The position numbers were made by a program, and so were the translations under genes. A DNA stretch of 64,000 bases from an uncultured Thiothrix sp. (GTDB lineage: Bacteria > Pseudomonadota > Gammaproteobacteria > Thiotrichales > Thiotrichaceae): the NCBI RefSeq assembly GCF_937873765.1, contig NZ_CALMZC010000037.1, positions 98,359 through 162,358 of the forward strand, given 5' to 3'. Shown piece by piece: positions 42,679-51,915 of this stretch. Every line of letters begins with the position of its first letter. Position 1 is the stretch's first letter. Below the pieces are notes generated by a model. The model made no database searches. It was given only the letters and a program-made list of their open reading frames with translations, and was not told the origin of the DNA.

Positions 42679-43479
42679 ATGCAGCCTGACCTGCAAGCAA
42701 TTGCACAAAAGATACGTGAGATAGCGCGTGCAGAAATTCTTTCGCGTTTTGAAAGAGTCGGTTATGAGTTCAAGGACGATGGTAGTGTACTCACGGAGGC
42801 GGACTTGGCGGCTAATCAGTGTATCACTGCTTATTTGCAAGCAAGCTATCCCGAGATTCCTTTACTCAGCGAAGAAATGGAAACAGCGCAACAGGAACAG
42901 CTTTTGCAAGAAGCGCCTGTGTTTTGGTGTTTAGATCCTTTAGATGGAACCAGTAATTTTGCCTCAGGTATTCCGTTGTTTGCGTGCTCCTTGGCTTTAT
43001 TTCAAAACGGTCAAGTCGTTTTAGCTATTACCTATGATCCGGTACGTGATGAGTTATTTACCGCTAGTCGTGGTCAGGGCGCTTACTTAAATGGACAGCG
43101 CCTACAGTGCTGTCAGATTGGCTTTCAACTCGCGCATGCAGTGGCTTTAGTGGATTTCAAGCGCTTACCGAAGTTGATGCAATGGGTATTACTTGAACAC
43201 ACACCTTACGGCTCACAACGTAATTTGGGTGCTAGTACTTTAGAGTGGGTGTGGATGGCAACGAATCGTGGGCATGTGTATTTACATGGTGGTATGAAGC
43301 TTTGGGATTTAGCGGCGGGTACTTTGATTTTAGCGGAGGCAGGTGGTTATTCTTCAGGCATCGATGGTAAGCCAGTGAATTTAAAGAAATTAGCCAATAA
43401 CCCAGTGGTAGCTTCGCCTGATCCAGACTTGTTTAAACAATGGCTCAGCTTTCTACAAACTTATAATGATAATGTCTAA
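42679..43479 (+). CDS. Inositol-monophosphatase-family phosphatase (CysQ/HisN-like)
   Basis: A 266-residue metal-dependent phosphatase. The metal-binding motifs are E-E-M-E near 71, D-P-L-D-G-T-S-N-F near 90-98 and L-W-D-L-A-A-G near 210. Members hydrolyse inositol phosphate, histidinol phosphate or 3'-phosphoadenosine phosphates; the motifs cannot separate these. AAGGAT precedes the start. It overlaps murI by 14 bases. Confidence 0.92.
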   Translation: MQPDLQAIAQKIREIARAEILSRFERVGYEFKDDGSVLTEADLAANQCITAYLQASYPEIPLLSEEMETAQQEQLLQEAPVFWCLDPLDGTSNFASGIPLFACSLALFQNGQVVLAITYDPVRDELFTASRGQGAYLNGQRLQCCQIGFQLAHAVALVDFKRLPKLMQWVLLEHTPYGSQRNLGASTLEWVWMATNRGHVYLHGGMKLWDLAAGTLILAEAGGYSSGIDGKPVNLKKLANNPVVASPDPDLFKQWLSFLQTYNDNV

Positions 43480-44314
43480 ATCTGTTCAGCCCATTGGGGT
43501 TTTTGATTCGGGCTTAGGGGGGATTTCGGTCTTGCGCGAAATCCACCGTCTTTTGCCCCAAGAAGAGCTGATTTATATTGCTGATTCGGGGCATGCACCT
43601 TATGGGAGTAAATCCAGCGCCTATATCACACAACGTTGCTTGCAGCTTAGTGAGTTTTTGCTAGAGCAGGGGGCTAAAATGCTGGTAGTGGCTTGCAATA
43701 CTGCAACCGCGCATGCCATTGAAACGATGCGTGAGCAGTTGACTGTGCCAGTGATTGGGATTGAGCCAGCCGTTAAACCCGCCGTGCGGATCACCCGTAC
43801 AGGTGTTATTGGAATCTTGGCTACTCAGCAGACTGTCAACAGTCAGCGCTTGCAACGCTTGATTCACGAATACGCTAATGGCGTGAAAGTCGTAGCCCAA
43901 GGTTGCCCCGGCTTAGTTGAGCATGTAGAGCGAGGCGATTTTGCAAGTAAAGAGCTACGCGCTTTGTTGACTGCCTACACACAACCTTTAATCGAGCAGG
44001 GTAGCGATGTGCTGGTCTTGGGCTGTACGCATTATCCATTCCTAGTTAACAGTTTGTATGACATCATCGGCTGCGATATGACAATCTTAGAAACCAGTAA
44101 TGCGGTAGCCCAGCATGTAATACGCATATTGGATAAGCACAAGTTAACGGCTCATAGTGAGCAGCAAGGTTTGGTGAGTTTTTATTCTAGCAAAGCAGAC
44201 CCAAACCATTGGCAAAGTATGCAATTGCTTTGGCAGCATGAATTAACTACAGCCATGCTGCCTGAGCCTTATTTAACTATACCGCTGCAAAAGCTTGCTC
44301 AAGATCAGCAATAA
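43466..44314 (+). CDS. murI: Glutamate racemase
   Basis: A 282-residue racemase with both catalytic Cys regions: V-V-A-C-N-T-A-T-A near residue 74-82 and L-G-C-T-H-Y-P-F near 188-195, plus the start I-G-V-F-D-S-G-L-G-G. It supplies D-glutamate for peptidoglycan. The start overlaps the upstream gene; an ATG two codons in (43472) is an alternative. The 3' end overlaps the converging sulfhydrylase gene by 38 bases. Confidence 0.96.
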   Translation: MIMSKSVQPIGVFDSGLGGISVLREIHRLLPQEELIYIADSGHAPYGSKSSAYITQRCLQLSEFLLEQGAKMLVVACNTATAHAIETMREQLTVPVIGIEPAVKPAVRITRTGVIGILATQQTVNSQRLQRLIHEYANGVKVVAQGCPGLVEHVERGDFASKELRALLTAYTQPLIEQGSDVLVLGCTHYPFLVNSLYDIIGCDMTILETSNAVAQHVIRILDKHKLTAHSEQQGLVSFYSSKADPNHWQSMQLLWQHELTTAMLPEPYLTIPLQKLAQDQQ

Positions 44315-45551
44315 TATCGGAGATATGCTCAATCCCCACACTAATCCGGATGGTTTCAGGGCGCACACCTGCACGCAATTGCTCGGCTTCGGTCAATTGC
44401 CGGTGGGTTGTGGAAGCGGGGTGGCAAGCTAAGGATTTAGCATCCCCAATATTGACCAAGCGCTTGATTAATTGCAGTTGATCATAGAACTTCACTCCCG
44501 CATCAAAGCCACCTTTAATCCCAAAGGTTAACAGTGAAGCAGGTTTGCCTTGGAAGTATTTTTTGGCCAAGGTGTGATACTTATCAGTATCAAGGCCAGC
44601 AAAATTCACCCACTCGACTTTAGGGTGTGCTTGTAAATACTTAGCGACTGCTAAAGCATTATCGCAGTGGCGCTCCATGCGTAAGCCTAGAGTTTCAATG
44701 CCTTGCAGGATCAAGAAAGCATTGAAAGGTGATAAGGCAGAGCCAGTATTACGCAAAGGCACGGTACGCGCACGGCCAATATAAGCGGCTGGCCCTAATG
44801 CCTCGGTATAAACTACGCCATGATAAGCAGGCTCTGGATTATTCAAAGTTGGATAGCGCTCTTTATGCTGTGCCCACGGGAATTTGCCAGAATCAACAAT
44901 AATCCCACCAATTGAAGTGCCGTGTCCGGCAATGTATTTAGTCAAAGCATGGACGACTACATCTGCGCCATAATCGATGGGATTACATAAGATTGGCGTT
45001 GCAACTGTATTATCGACAATCACGGCTACGCCCTGTTTGTGGGCGACGGTAGCAATCGCTTCAATATCCACAATATTTCCGGCTGGATTACCGATGGTTT
45101 CGCAATAGACCGCTTTAGTTTTCGCATCAATCAGCTTTTCAAGCGCTTCAGGGCTGTCATTCTCTGCAAAGCGTACTTCAATGCCTTGTTTTGGCAGCAT
45201 ATGTGCAAATAGTGTATAAGTACCGCCATAAAGTTGTGGCGTGGTGACAATATTATCACCTGCTTCAGCAATGGTTAGAATCGCATAATTAATTGCGGCC
45301 ATGCCTGAGCTAACCGCTAAAGCGGCAACCCCGCCTTCTAGCGCGGCAACCCGCTTTTCCAACACATCATTGGTGGGATTCATAATTCGCGTATAAATAT
45401 TGCCGGGGACGACTAGATTAAATAAGTCGGCACCGTGCTGTGCATTGTCAAATTCATAAGCGACGGTTTGATAAATCGGTACTGCAACTGATTTAGTCGT
45501 GGGGTCAGTTTCATAGCCAGCATGAATCGATAGGGTTTCTTTTTGCATCAA
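44277..45551 (-). CDS. O-acetylhomoserine aminocarboxypropyltransferase (sulfhydrylase)
   Basis: A 424-residue Cys/Met-metabolism PLP enzyme. The start L-S-I-H-A-G-Y-E-T-D-P-T-T-K, the Y-G-G-T-Y region near 110 and the PLP Lys in H-A-L-T-K-Y-I-A-G-H near 209 are typical of MetY/CysD-type O-acetylhomoserine sulfhydrylases. It makes homocysteine from sulfide, a direct route for a sulfur-rich lifestyle. AGGAG lies upstream of the start. The 3' end overlaps murI by 38 bases. Confidence 0.93.
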   Translation of the reverse strand: MMQKETLSIHAGYETDPTTKSVAVPIYQTVAYEFDNAQHGADLFNLVVPGNIYTRIMNPTNDVLEKRVAALEGGVAALAVSSGMAAINYAILTIAEAGDNIVTTPQLYGGTYTLFAHMLPKQGIEVRFAENDSPEALEKLIDAKTKAVYCETIGNPAGNIVDIEAIATVAHKQGVAVIVDNTVATPILCNPIDYGADVVVHALTKYIAGHGTSIGGIIVDSGKFPWAQHKERYPTLNNPEPAYHGVVYTEALGPAAYIGRARTVPLRNTGSALSPFNAFLILQGIETLGLRMERHCDNALAVAKYLQAHPKVEWVNFAGLDTDKYHTLAKKYFQGKPASLLTFGIKGGFDAGVKFYDQLQLIKRLVNIGDAKSLACHPASTTHRQLTEAEQLRAGVRPETIRISVGIEHISDIIADLEQAFAAV

Positions 45552-45671
45552 GCTTCTCCTCCAGAGGCGGGAATTACGTCAAATAACGTTTGCGATTTTG
45601 CATGGTTTACCGAGGTTCTACCACCTAGATGCTTAGCTTTTCTTAGAATAAGCATAGATAGCGAAATTGGT

Positions 45672-46292
45672 CTAAGTCAAAAAGATCCGTAAAGCAATCG
45701 CAATTAATACCACGCCTAAAGCTCGCTCTACCCACAACTGATTATGCTTTAACCAAGCTAAAACAGAGCCTTGTGATAATACAAGTGAGACGAGCACATA
45801 CCAGAGTCCATCAACAAAAATAATCGTGAGCACAAAAATAGCTTTAGCGTCGATACCCATGTCGGCATGAATAAATTGGCTGAAGAGCGCTAGGAAATAT
45901 AAACCGATTTTGGGATTGAGTAGGGCAATCATGAAGCCATCGCGGGCAGCATCCCACAGTGAAGCGGTTTGCTTGGTTGGTAATTCAGCATGCCCAGTAC
46001 TGCCAGTGGGTTTAGCCAGAATCCCTTGTATCCCAATCCACAATAAATAAAGGGCACCTCCATAGCTGAGAATCTGCATGAGTACGGGGGATTGATGTAG
46101 CAATAGCCCTAAACCCAAGACAGATAGTAGAGCATAAACCCCTACGCCTAAAGCATGACTCATGGAAGTGACCACACCATGTAAAGGCGAGTTATTTAAA
46201 GTTTGGCGCAAGACGACTGCTAAACTTGCACCGGGGAACATGGCTCCCATTAAGCAAACCAACAGCAAAGAAAACCAAGTGGCTAATGTCAT
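45672..46292 (-). CDS. LysE/RhtB-family amino-acid exporter
   Basis: A 206-residue membrane protein with about six helices. The N-terminal M-G-A-M-F-P-G-A-S-L-A-V-V-L and the L-L-N-P-K-I-G-L-Y-F segment near 125-134 are characteristic of the LysE superfamily. The amino acid exported is unknown. It is transcribed in the same direction as the sulfhydrylase gene, with a 120-base gap. Confidence 0.92.
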   Translation of the reverse strand: MTLATWFSLLLVCLMGAMFPGASLAVVLRQTLNNSPLHGVVTSMSHALGVGVYALLSVLGLGLLLHQSPVLMQILSYGGALYLLWIGIQGILAKPTGSTGHAELPTKQTASLWDAARDGFMIALLNPKIGLYFLALFSQFIHADMGIDAKAIFVLTIIFVDGLWYVLVSLVLSQGSVLAWLKHNQLWVERALGVVLIAIALRIFLT

Positions 46293-46309
46293 GCCAATCC
46301 CTTTACCTT

Positions 46310-47110
46310 TTAAAACTGATTATCAGTTGCTATATAAGTATGTGGAGCTTGATAGTATTTAAATACAGTACCAGCTAGGCTTTCTTTGCCAAAAATACGT
46401 GGCAGATTTAGACCTAAGCCAATATAAGTATGTCGTTCAGGTTTATCCCAATGGCCCTTGTCATAGCTACGAAAACCCCTAGTATAATAGCCTGCTTGCA
46501 GCTCGAAATATTCTAGGGGTGTACCTTTGAGTGGCTCAAAGCCATCGCCCTTAAGAGCAATCAAATGTTTCATGCCAGAGTAGTCAGCGGCCGCATCAAA
46601 TTTTCCGCTGAAGCCGGGGGAGGGCCAATATTCCATGCGTAAATCAATTCGATCCCCCCATTTGGGGTTTTTAGAAAGCCACCAAGAAGCGCCTACACCT
46701 AATGCATCCGATATTAAATCTTCGCCTGAGAAGCCATATTTAGAAGAAGTGGAATCACCTACTTCAATCAAAGTCATCGCACTGAGGGCGGCCAATGCTG
46801 CTTTATCCTCAGGATCAGTCACTTGCTTACGCTTGAAATCCCACAACAGTCCTTCAGTTAGTAGATAGGACATGTATAGATGCCCAGTCTTATCAGCTCC
46901 ACCTGCATGGGTGTCCGCACCAAACCAGCCTTCTTGTTTAAATTTAGGTGAATATTTAAACCAATCCCATTTGGTGACGCCCCAAGCCGTAAAAGCACCT
47001 GCAGCCAAGCCAAAATCTTGGGCTACTGTACGGTCTTGTGGAGTTAAACTCGTACAAGCACTTAAAGTGGTCAATATGCATAGAGATAAGCCAAGAGCAG
47101 GCAAACGCAT
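46310..47110 (-). CDS. DUF2279-type lipoprotein (YfiM-like)
   Basis: A 266-residue lipoprotein: the signal ends in the lipobox L-S-A-C near residue 17-20. The central part has W-F-G-A-D-T-H-A-G-G-A-D-K-T-G-H and later S-K-Y-G-F-S-G-E-D-L-I-S-D-A-L-G-V, as in DUF2279/YfiM proteins. The last 90 residues look like beta strands of a small barrel-like region. I chose the ATG at 47110, with AAGGA ten bases upstream; the open frame extends upstream without signal-like sequence. Function unknown, probably outer membrane. Confidence 0.8.
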   Translation of the reverse strand: MRLPALGLSLCILTTLSACTSLTPQDRTVAQDFGLAAGAFTAWGVTKWDWFKYSPKFKQEGWFGADTHAGGADKTGHLYMSYLLTEGLLWDFKRKQVTDPEDKAALAALSAMTLIEVGDSTSSKYGFSGEDLISDALGVGASWWLSKNPKWGDRIDLRMEYWPSPGFSGKFDAAADYSGMKHLIALKGDGFEPLKGTPLEYFELQAGYYTRGFRSYDKGHWDKPERHTYIGLGLNLPRIFGKESLAGTVFKYYQAPHTYIATDNQF

Positions 47111-47126
47111 GATGAATAATCCTTGA

Positions 47127-47678
47127 TTAGCGGCGCAAACGCATAAATAAGTCCCGCACCATATAAAGAGCGAGCAGACTACGTCCCTCAGTACATTCAT
47201 CACCTGCTACCAACTCATCAAGCCGGTTCAGTTTCCAGGGGATGACTTCTAAAGGCTCAGGTTCGTCACCCGGATAGCTAGCTGGATATAAATCACGCGC
47301 TAGCAGCAAGTTAGTATGATGCCCCATATAACCAGGGGCGAGGCTGACACGCTTGAGTAATTGAATATGATGTGCGCCATGCCCAACTTCTTCCATCAGT
47401 TCGCGATTGGCTGCCACGAATAAATCTTCGCCCAGCTCTACCTTGCCTTTAGGCAAGCCTAGTTCGTAACGTTCAGTGCCCGCTGCATACTCACGGATCA
47501 TTAATACGGTTTCATTATCCAGCATCGGCACAATCAGTACCGCACCATAACCACGACTCACAAGACGTTCAAATACGCGCTGCTCGCCATTGCTAAATTC
47601 GAGATGAACTTCTTCCACTTGAAACAAGCGGCTACTCGCGACCTGTTCGGTCTTATGAATAATAGGTAAAATAGGCAT
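47127..47678 (-). CDS. nudE: ADP-sugar/ADP-compound Nudix hydrolase
   Basis: A 183-residue Nudix hydrolase with a complete Nudix box (G-K-V-E-L-G-E-D ... R-E-L-M-E-E-V-G near residues 75-97). The flanking regions match E. coli NudE, which cleaves ADP-ribose, NADH and diadenosine phosphates. It sits opposite the yrfG-like gene, as nudE and yrfG are neighbours in Enterobacteria, which supports the name. Confidence 0.93.
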   Translation of the reverse strand: MPILPIIHKTEQVASSRLFQVEEVHLEFSNGEQRVFERLVSRGYGAVLIVPMLDNETVLMIREYAAGTERYELGLPKGKVELGEDLFVAANRELMEEVGHGAHHIQLLKRVSLAPGYMGHHTNLLLARDLYPASYPGDEPEPLEVIPWKLNRLDELVAGDECTEGRSLLALYMVRDLFMRLRR

Positions 47679-47811
47679 TTGTCAATTTTAGCACTAGGCT
47701 CTGTGAATGCGTACTGCTTGCGCGTTAAACAGATAATAATCCGTTTTCCTAAGCATTTAGAGGTATTTCGGTTTATGCTATTCACTAGTTCAACTCGCCA
47801 ACCCACTCCTT

Positions 47812-48474
47812 ATGCCTAGTCTCATTGTTCCTTGGTCAGAAATTAGCACCGTCTTCCTCGATATGGACGGTACGTTGCTGGATCTGCATTTTGACAATCA
47901 TTTCTGGTTAGAGCATCTACCGAAGCGGGTGGCCGAGCATAAACAGCTATCTGTCACTGAGGTTGAGCAGATGGTGAATGAACATTGTGCTCAGATTGAA
48001 GGTTCACTTAACTGGTATTGCCTCGATTATTGGCAAGCCCATTTAGGCATGGATCTAGTGGCTTTAAAATATGAGATTGCTGAGCGGATTGCTATGCGTG
48101 CTCATGTAGAGGAGTTTCTGACTCATTTGCGGCAACTCAATAAGCGTATTGTTCTATTGACCAATGCCCACCGTAAAAGTGTTAATCTCAAATTTGAATA
48201 TGTAAATTTAGAGCCCTATTTTGACCGCATTATTACCTCACATGAGATTGGCTTAGCGAAAGAAGAGGGTGGATTTTGGGAACGCTTATTAGCAACTGAA
48301 AATTTTGACAAAAATCATAGTCTGTTCATTGACGATAATTTACAGGTATTACGCGCCGCTCAACAATACGGCTTGAAATATTTGTTAGCAGTGCGTGAGC
48401 CTGATTCTAAGCTGCCCCCTAAAGAAACTGCAGAGTTTGCGGCAGTCAGTTGTTATCAGGAGTTAATGAAGTAA
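47812..48474 (+). CDS. yrfG: HAD-family GMP/IMP nucleotidase
   Basis: A 220-residue HAD phosphatase with motif I D-M-D-G-T-L-L-D-L near residues 17-25, motif II L-L-T-N-A-H near 118 and motif IV F-I-D-D-N near 168. The W-L-E-H-L-P segment and proximity to nudE match YrfG, a purine-nucleotide 5'-nucleotidase. It is divergent from nudE with 133 bases between starts. Confidence 0.92.
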   Translation: MPSLIVPWSEISTVFLDMDGTLLDLHFDNHFWLEHLPKRVAEHKQLSVTEVEQMVNEHCAQIEGSLNWYCLDYWQAHLGMDLVALKYEIAERIAMRAHVEEFLTHLRQLNKRIVLLTNAHRKSVNLKFEYVNLEPYFDRIITSHEIGLAKEEGGFWERLLATENFDKNHSLFIDDNLQVLRAAQQYGLKYLLAVREPDSKLPPKETAEFAAVSCYQELMK

Positions 48475-48787
48475 AGTTTAGATAGGTTGATAAACTGACG
48501 CGGAAGAATGGAGTGGAAAAGACTCGCTGCCTTTTCCACCCCCAAGGTTGCAACAATGGTTTCCAGCTTACTCATCGCTATAGCTTTTACTCCACGCTGA
48601 CCGGTCAGGTTAATCAGCGTTTCAGCCGCCTATTATGCACCTATTTAAGTTCAGAATGCACCTTTTGATCAGCAAACAGGTTCTGGGGTGAGTGTACGTG
48701 CTGTTTTAAAGCAAGCTCAGAGAAATTGTTGCAGTTAATGTCTATAATTTATAAAAAATTTACTTATTACTTAAGCAAGGATGAGGC
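48475..48787. other. 313-base gap with inverted repeats, no gene
   Basis: No coding frame is convincing here. The interval holds a nine-base inverted repeat GTGGAAAAG (48513-48521) / CTTTTCCAC (48531-48539) with a nine-base loop, not followed by a T-run, about 40 bases after the yrfG stop. It also holds a perfect 12-base palindrome CTGACCGGTCAG (48597-48608). These could be a terminator-like fold and a protein-binding site. The text also has a transposon-remnant feel that I could not confirm. Confidence 0.5.
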
Positions 48788-49303
48788 GTGAGCTGGAAGC
48801 AAGTACTCGATAAGTACCAATATACCTTAATCACAGGATTGATTTTAATTTTGCTGCTGCTAGTTTTGCAAATGGCCTATCGCTGGTGGATACCCCGCTC
48901 GTCTACCTTAACAGAAGGCACTGCACAGGCTTATTCAGTGCTGAAGCAACAAGTGAATACTAAGGCGGGGAGTTGGTTACGTACCTTAAATACCAATATG
49001 CAAGAAGTACAAGGGGATTTGCTCTGGAATAGTGAACAACAAACGGGGATGCTGCGCTTAAAAAATCTGCCTAATCCTAAAGTAGGTTATCAATATCATC
49101 TTTGGGCTTATGATTCACATCGCCCGTCTGATCAACCAATTTCAGTGTTAGTTTTAGATCGCGGTTCGGGTCAGCAGGAGTGGTATTTGCCACTCACTGC
49201 TAATGAGTCAATTCTTAGCCCCTATAAATTTGAATTGACTCTGGAGCCTGTGGATACTCAGCAAACCGCTAACCCTTTAGTTTTGTTGATGGTACAGTTT
49301 TGA
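48788..49303 (+). CDS. Membrane-anchored anti-sigma-K (RskA C-terminal)-like protein
   Basis: A 171-residue protein with one membrane helix (about 12-33) and a periplasmic domain. Residues about 72-125 read G-D-L-L-W-N ... G-M-L-R-L-K-N-L-P and Y-Q-Y-H-L-W-A-Y-D, as in the RskA C-terminal domain. The cytoplasmic zinc-finger/sigma-binding part is missing; only 11 residues precede the helix. So it is probably not a working anti-sigma factor. The start is GTG at 48788, with AAGGATGAGG just upstream. Confidence 0.75.
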   Translation: MSWKQVLDKYQYTLITGLILILLLLVLQMAYRWWIPRSSTLTEGTAQAYSVLKQQVNTKAGSWLRTLNTNMQEVQGDLLWNSEQQTGMLRLKNLPNPKVGYQYHLWAYDSHRPSDQPISVLVLDRGSGQQEWYLPLTANESILSPYKFELTLEPVDTQQTANPLVLLMVQF

Positions 49304-49304
49304 G

Positions 49305-49682
49305 TTAAGCCGTTTGGACTTGCTTAAGTGCCGAACGGTCTAAATCCAATAAGGTTTTAATCAGATAGCTAGAGAGTTGGTGCATTTCGGTCATGGCGCG
49401 ATATTGCCCGACTTCATCACCGGCTTGAAAGTGACTTAAAGCACGTGCACTCGCTTCATGAAATTTTTCATGTGGCTCAAGCAATTGCTCAAATAGCTTG
49501 TGCGCCTCAGCACCTAAGGTCTGTACCTCTTGAGCACCTGTTCCGTAGAGCCATCGGCCCAAAGCACAATGTTGGCAATCCGTACCTTGAAAATTACCCC
49601 GATGATTTAAAGTTGCTTTAATTTTGCTTAAGTATTGCACATGATCGTTCATGCGCTGCAAGAAGAATGCTTGTTTTTTCAT
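49305..49682 (-). CDS. Stand-alone CZB (zinc-binding chemoreceptor) domain protein
   Basis: A 125-residue protein made of one CZB domain: H-V-Q-Y-L-S-K-I near residue 13, C-A-L-G-R-W-L-Y-G near 40-48 and H-E-K-F-H-E-A near 75-81. These His and Cys positions bind zinc in chemoreceptors and in the diguanylate cyclase DgcZ. Without an attached output domain it may act as a zinc-responsive partner. It lies two bases from the end of the converging RskA-like gene and follows the roadblock gene. Confidence 0.85.
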   Translation of the reverse strand: MKKQAFFLQRMNDHVQYLSKIKATLNHRGNFQGTDCQHCALGRWLYGTGAQEVQTLGAEAHKLFEQLLEPHEKFHEASARALSHFQAGDEVGQYRAMTEMHQLSSYLIKTLLDLDRSALKQVQTA

Positions 49683-49716
49683 TGTTGACAGCCCTTAAAT
49701 TGTATTAATGCAAAGT

Positions 49717-50094
49717 TTAGTGAGTGATTTTTAAAGTTGAAGCATGATCACTAATCAACAAACTCACTTTAGTTAATAAACTCGGCTGCCCCATTTCAGC
49801 CGGGATTTGTAGGCCTAGCATACAGTCTTCATTCATGGCAGTGACTACATAAGCAGAAGGTTCATAACAAACAATCAAGCCTTGTGTTCTTCGGTTGCTG
49901 CCTAAAGATTTAGTCAGTTGACTTGCGCCACTTAAGAGCATAGCGCTGAGGGCAGAAATTTGATCTTCATCAGCTTTATTGACTGCTGACAAAAGTGTAA
50001 GTCCTTCAGTTGTCAGAATTTGCATCGCTTGAATATCAGGTAAATTTGCCTGCAAATGCTGGGCAAATGCAGATAAGTACTGCTGGTTTAGCAT
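49717..50094 (-). CDS. Roadblock/LC7-domain protein
   Basis: A 125-residue protein of the Roadblock/LC7 (MglB-like) fold: I-L-T-T-E-G-L-T-L-L-S near 24-34, the helix with M-L-L-S-G-A near 47-55 and the late strand M-L-G-L-Q-I-P near 98-104. Such proteins regulate small GTPases, but no Ras-like GTPase gene is adjacent. It lies between the CZB gene and the kinase-like gene on the same strand, probably as one operon. Confidence 0.78.
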   Translation of the reverse strand: MLNQQYLSAFAQHLQANLPDIQAMQILTTEGLTLLSAVNKADEDQISALSAMLLSGASQLTKSLGSNRRTQGLIVCYEPSAYVVTAMNEDCMLGLQIPAEMGQPSLLTKVSLLISDHASTLKITH

Positions 50095-50122
50095 AGTTAT
50101 AGACCTATGGTCGTTGAGAAAA

Positions 50123-51595
50123 CTAGTGGTTACTTGGTGTTGAATGGTATTGATTAGACTTGTGCTCTAGAACTTGCTGCGCTGCGTTAAGGCTTTTCAA
50201 GTTAAACTCTTGAATCAAGTTTTTACTATTGGTTAGTAACTGCTGCGCTTGTACTAGCTCATTCGACTTCAGATTATTGCGCGCTATTTCATGCTGATAC
50301 ATCACAACAAAGCGCCCCAAACGCTCAACTTGTGGGTGTAAATGGTCACGAATTTTAATTTGGCGTGCGTAGAAAAGCACACCATTTTTTGTGCTAAAAT
50401 TTTTTAGGTCTAAAGCGCGATTTGCTCGTTCAATCAAGTCTTCAATACTTAACTCTAAAGCCACTGTAACTGATTTTTTGGGTGGGGCTGCCACAGGTGT
50501 GGTTTCTATGCTGGCTGTGTAATAGACCGCTTCACTGGTATCAAGTTTAGGGATTGGCACAACATTAGGCGCGGAGCTACTCGGAGTCACTGCAGCAGTG
50601 GCTTTATCAATTTCCTTAGCTTTAATCGGTGCTTGCGGCGGATTGGCTGATTTTTTGAATGAAGTTTTAGCTTCTATTACTCGATTTTTTTCAGAGTTTT
50701 CAGAAGTTGTTGCCGCTTCAGCTAATTCTAATTGAGATGTAGCCTCGTGGTTAGGATCTGTTTGAGTGTGTGTATTGGGTTGGCGCTCTATCGGTTCGGC
50801 TGCGCTCAATTTAACTAAATTAGCTTCAATTTTAGGTAGTGGTTCCTGCAAGTTTAAAGGCAAAGCTAACAATTCGGTCTGTGCTGGGCGATCCTTCTCA
50901 CTTGTTTCTGTTTGATCCAGTAGTCTTTGGGGAAAAGCTAAATTTGCATTCTCAGCCTGTATCGTTACTGTCGCTTTTGTATGGTTGCGATATTCAATCG
51001 CAAATGTGCTGACCGCAATCACCATAATGCTGCTGAGTGCTAAAGCAAGCTTCAAGGTTGGGCGTTTGTAAAGACTCAAGCCTGTGGCGTGCGTGCCTAG
51101 AGTCTGTAGGGACTGAATCAAAGCCGTTGCCAATAAATACAGTTGTTGATTAGGCAAGCTGATGAGTAAAGCACTGTCTATGATCTCAGGTAGCTGCTTG
51201 TTTTTAACTAGGCTCCCGAATTGCTGCATGAGTTTACTGAGGGTAGGCAACTGCTGGTTGGGTAGGCTCATGACACTATGCGCACCTAAACCCTCGGGGC
51301 TTTGCAGTACAAAGTATTGTCGATCCCCGAGGTCACCATGAGCGAGGATAGCTAGGAGCCACGCTTTATCTAAGGTTTTTGTCAACTGCTGAATTTGTTG
51401 TGTACTGGCCGCTAGACTAGGTAGCTTGTAGTGACTGGGTAAAATATGAATTAAGACGCGTGAAGGTGCATGTTCAGTTTGCGCCAGTTCTAGGTCACGG
51501 CCACGATAAACCTCACCCATGCTGGATACCGCTAGGCAGTCTAACAATGCATAACGTTCGTCCAGTATCTTATAGCCCCTACCGGATGTGCTCAT
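50123..51595 (-). CDS. Degenerate kinase-like membrane protein (N-lobe relic)
   Basis: A 490-residue protein. Residues 12-55 resemble the N-lobe of bacterial Ser/Thr kinases (R-Y-A-L-L-D ... M-G-E-V-Y-R-G-R-D-L-E-L), but the glycine loop is altered and the ATP-binding Lys is replaced by His50. No HRD or DFG motifs follow, so it should not phosphorylate. Two near-repeats S-L-P-N-Q-Q-L lie at about 110-116 and 146-152. One membrane helix (about 180-200) leads to a long Pro/Thr/Glu-rich stretch and a C-terminal helical TPR-like region (about 390-485). It is the first gene of the roadblock-CZB group. Confidence 0.6.
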   Translation of the reverse strand: MSTSGRGYKILDERYALLDCLAVSSMGEVYRGRDLELAQTEHAPSRVLIHILPSHYKLPSLAASTQQIQQLTKTLDKAWLLAILAHGDLGDRQYFVLQSPEGLGAHSVMSLPNQQLPTLSKLMQQFGSLVKNKQLPEIIDSALLISLPNQQLYLLATALIQSLQTLGTHATGLSLYKRPTLKLALALSSIMVIAVSTFAIEYRNHTKATVTIQAENANLAFPQRLLDQTETSEKDRPAQTELLALPLNLQEPLPKIEANLVKLSAAEPIERQPNTHTQTDPNHEATSQLELAEAATTSENSEKNRVIEAKTSFKKSANPPQAPIKAKEIDKATAAVTPSSSAPNVVPIPKLDTSEAVYYTASIETTPVAAPPKKSVTVALELSIEDLIERANRALDLKNFSTKNGVLFYARQIKIRDHLHPQVERLGRFVVMYQHEIARNNLKSNELVQAQQLLTNSKNLIQEFNLKSLNAAQQVLEHKSNQYHSTPSNH

Positions 51596-51915
51596 AACTC
51601 TCGCCCTTTGCTCATGTTATTCATATTCGGTTTATTTTCATCTTAGAAATATTCTCTAAGTAAAAAAGTAAGTCACACCTTGTTACCCGTAACGCTAGGG
51701 TTGATGTAGCTGACTAGTTATTATGGTTTTTTTATGGATCAGTCTTTTCTAAGCTTATTTTTTTTAAAGAAAAACGCTGTTTTTTGAGAGTAACAAAATT
51801 ATTCGTGACTCGTGCTGATGAATTGTTCACAATAACCTAAAAGATGACACTCTCAATAAGTGTCGAACAACCAATGTCCAGCTTATGGGCAGTAAGCCTG
51901 TGTAAGAAGAGAAAT
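51596..51915. promoter_or_regulatory. AT-rich divergent region with palindrome
   Basis: This 320-base gap separates the divergent kinase-like and TPR-regulator genes and has no convincing coding frame. It contains the inverted repeat ATTGT-TC-ACAAT (51822-51833), 80 bases before the regulator start, and CTTAGA/TCTAAG (51642-51660) near the other gene. These are candidate operators. An upstream in-frame ATG at 51844 could extend the regulator. Confidence 0.4.
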
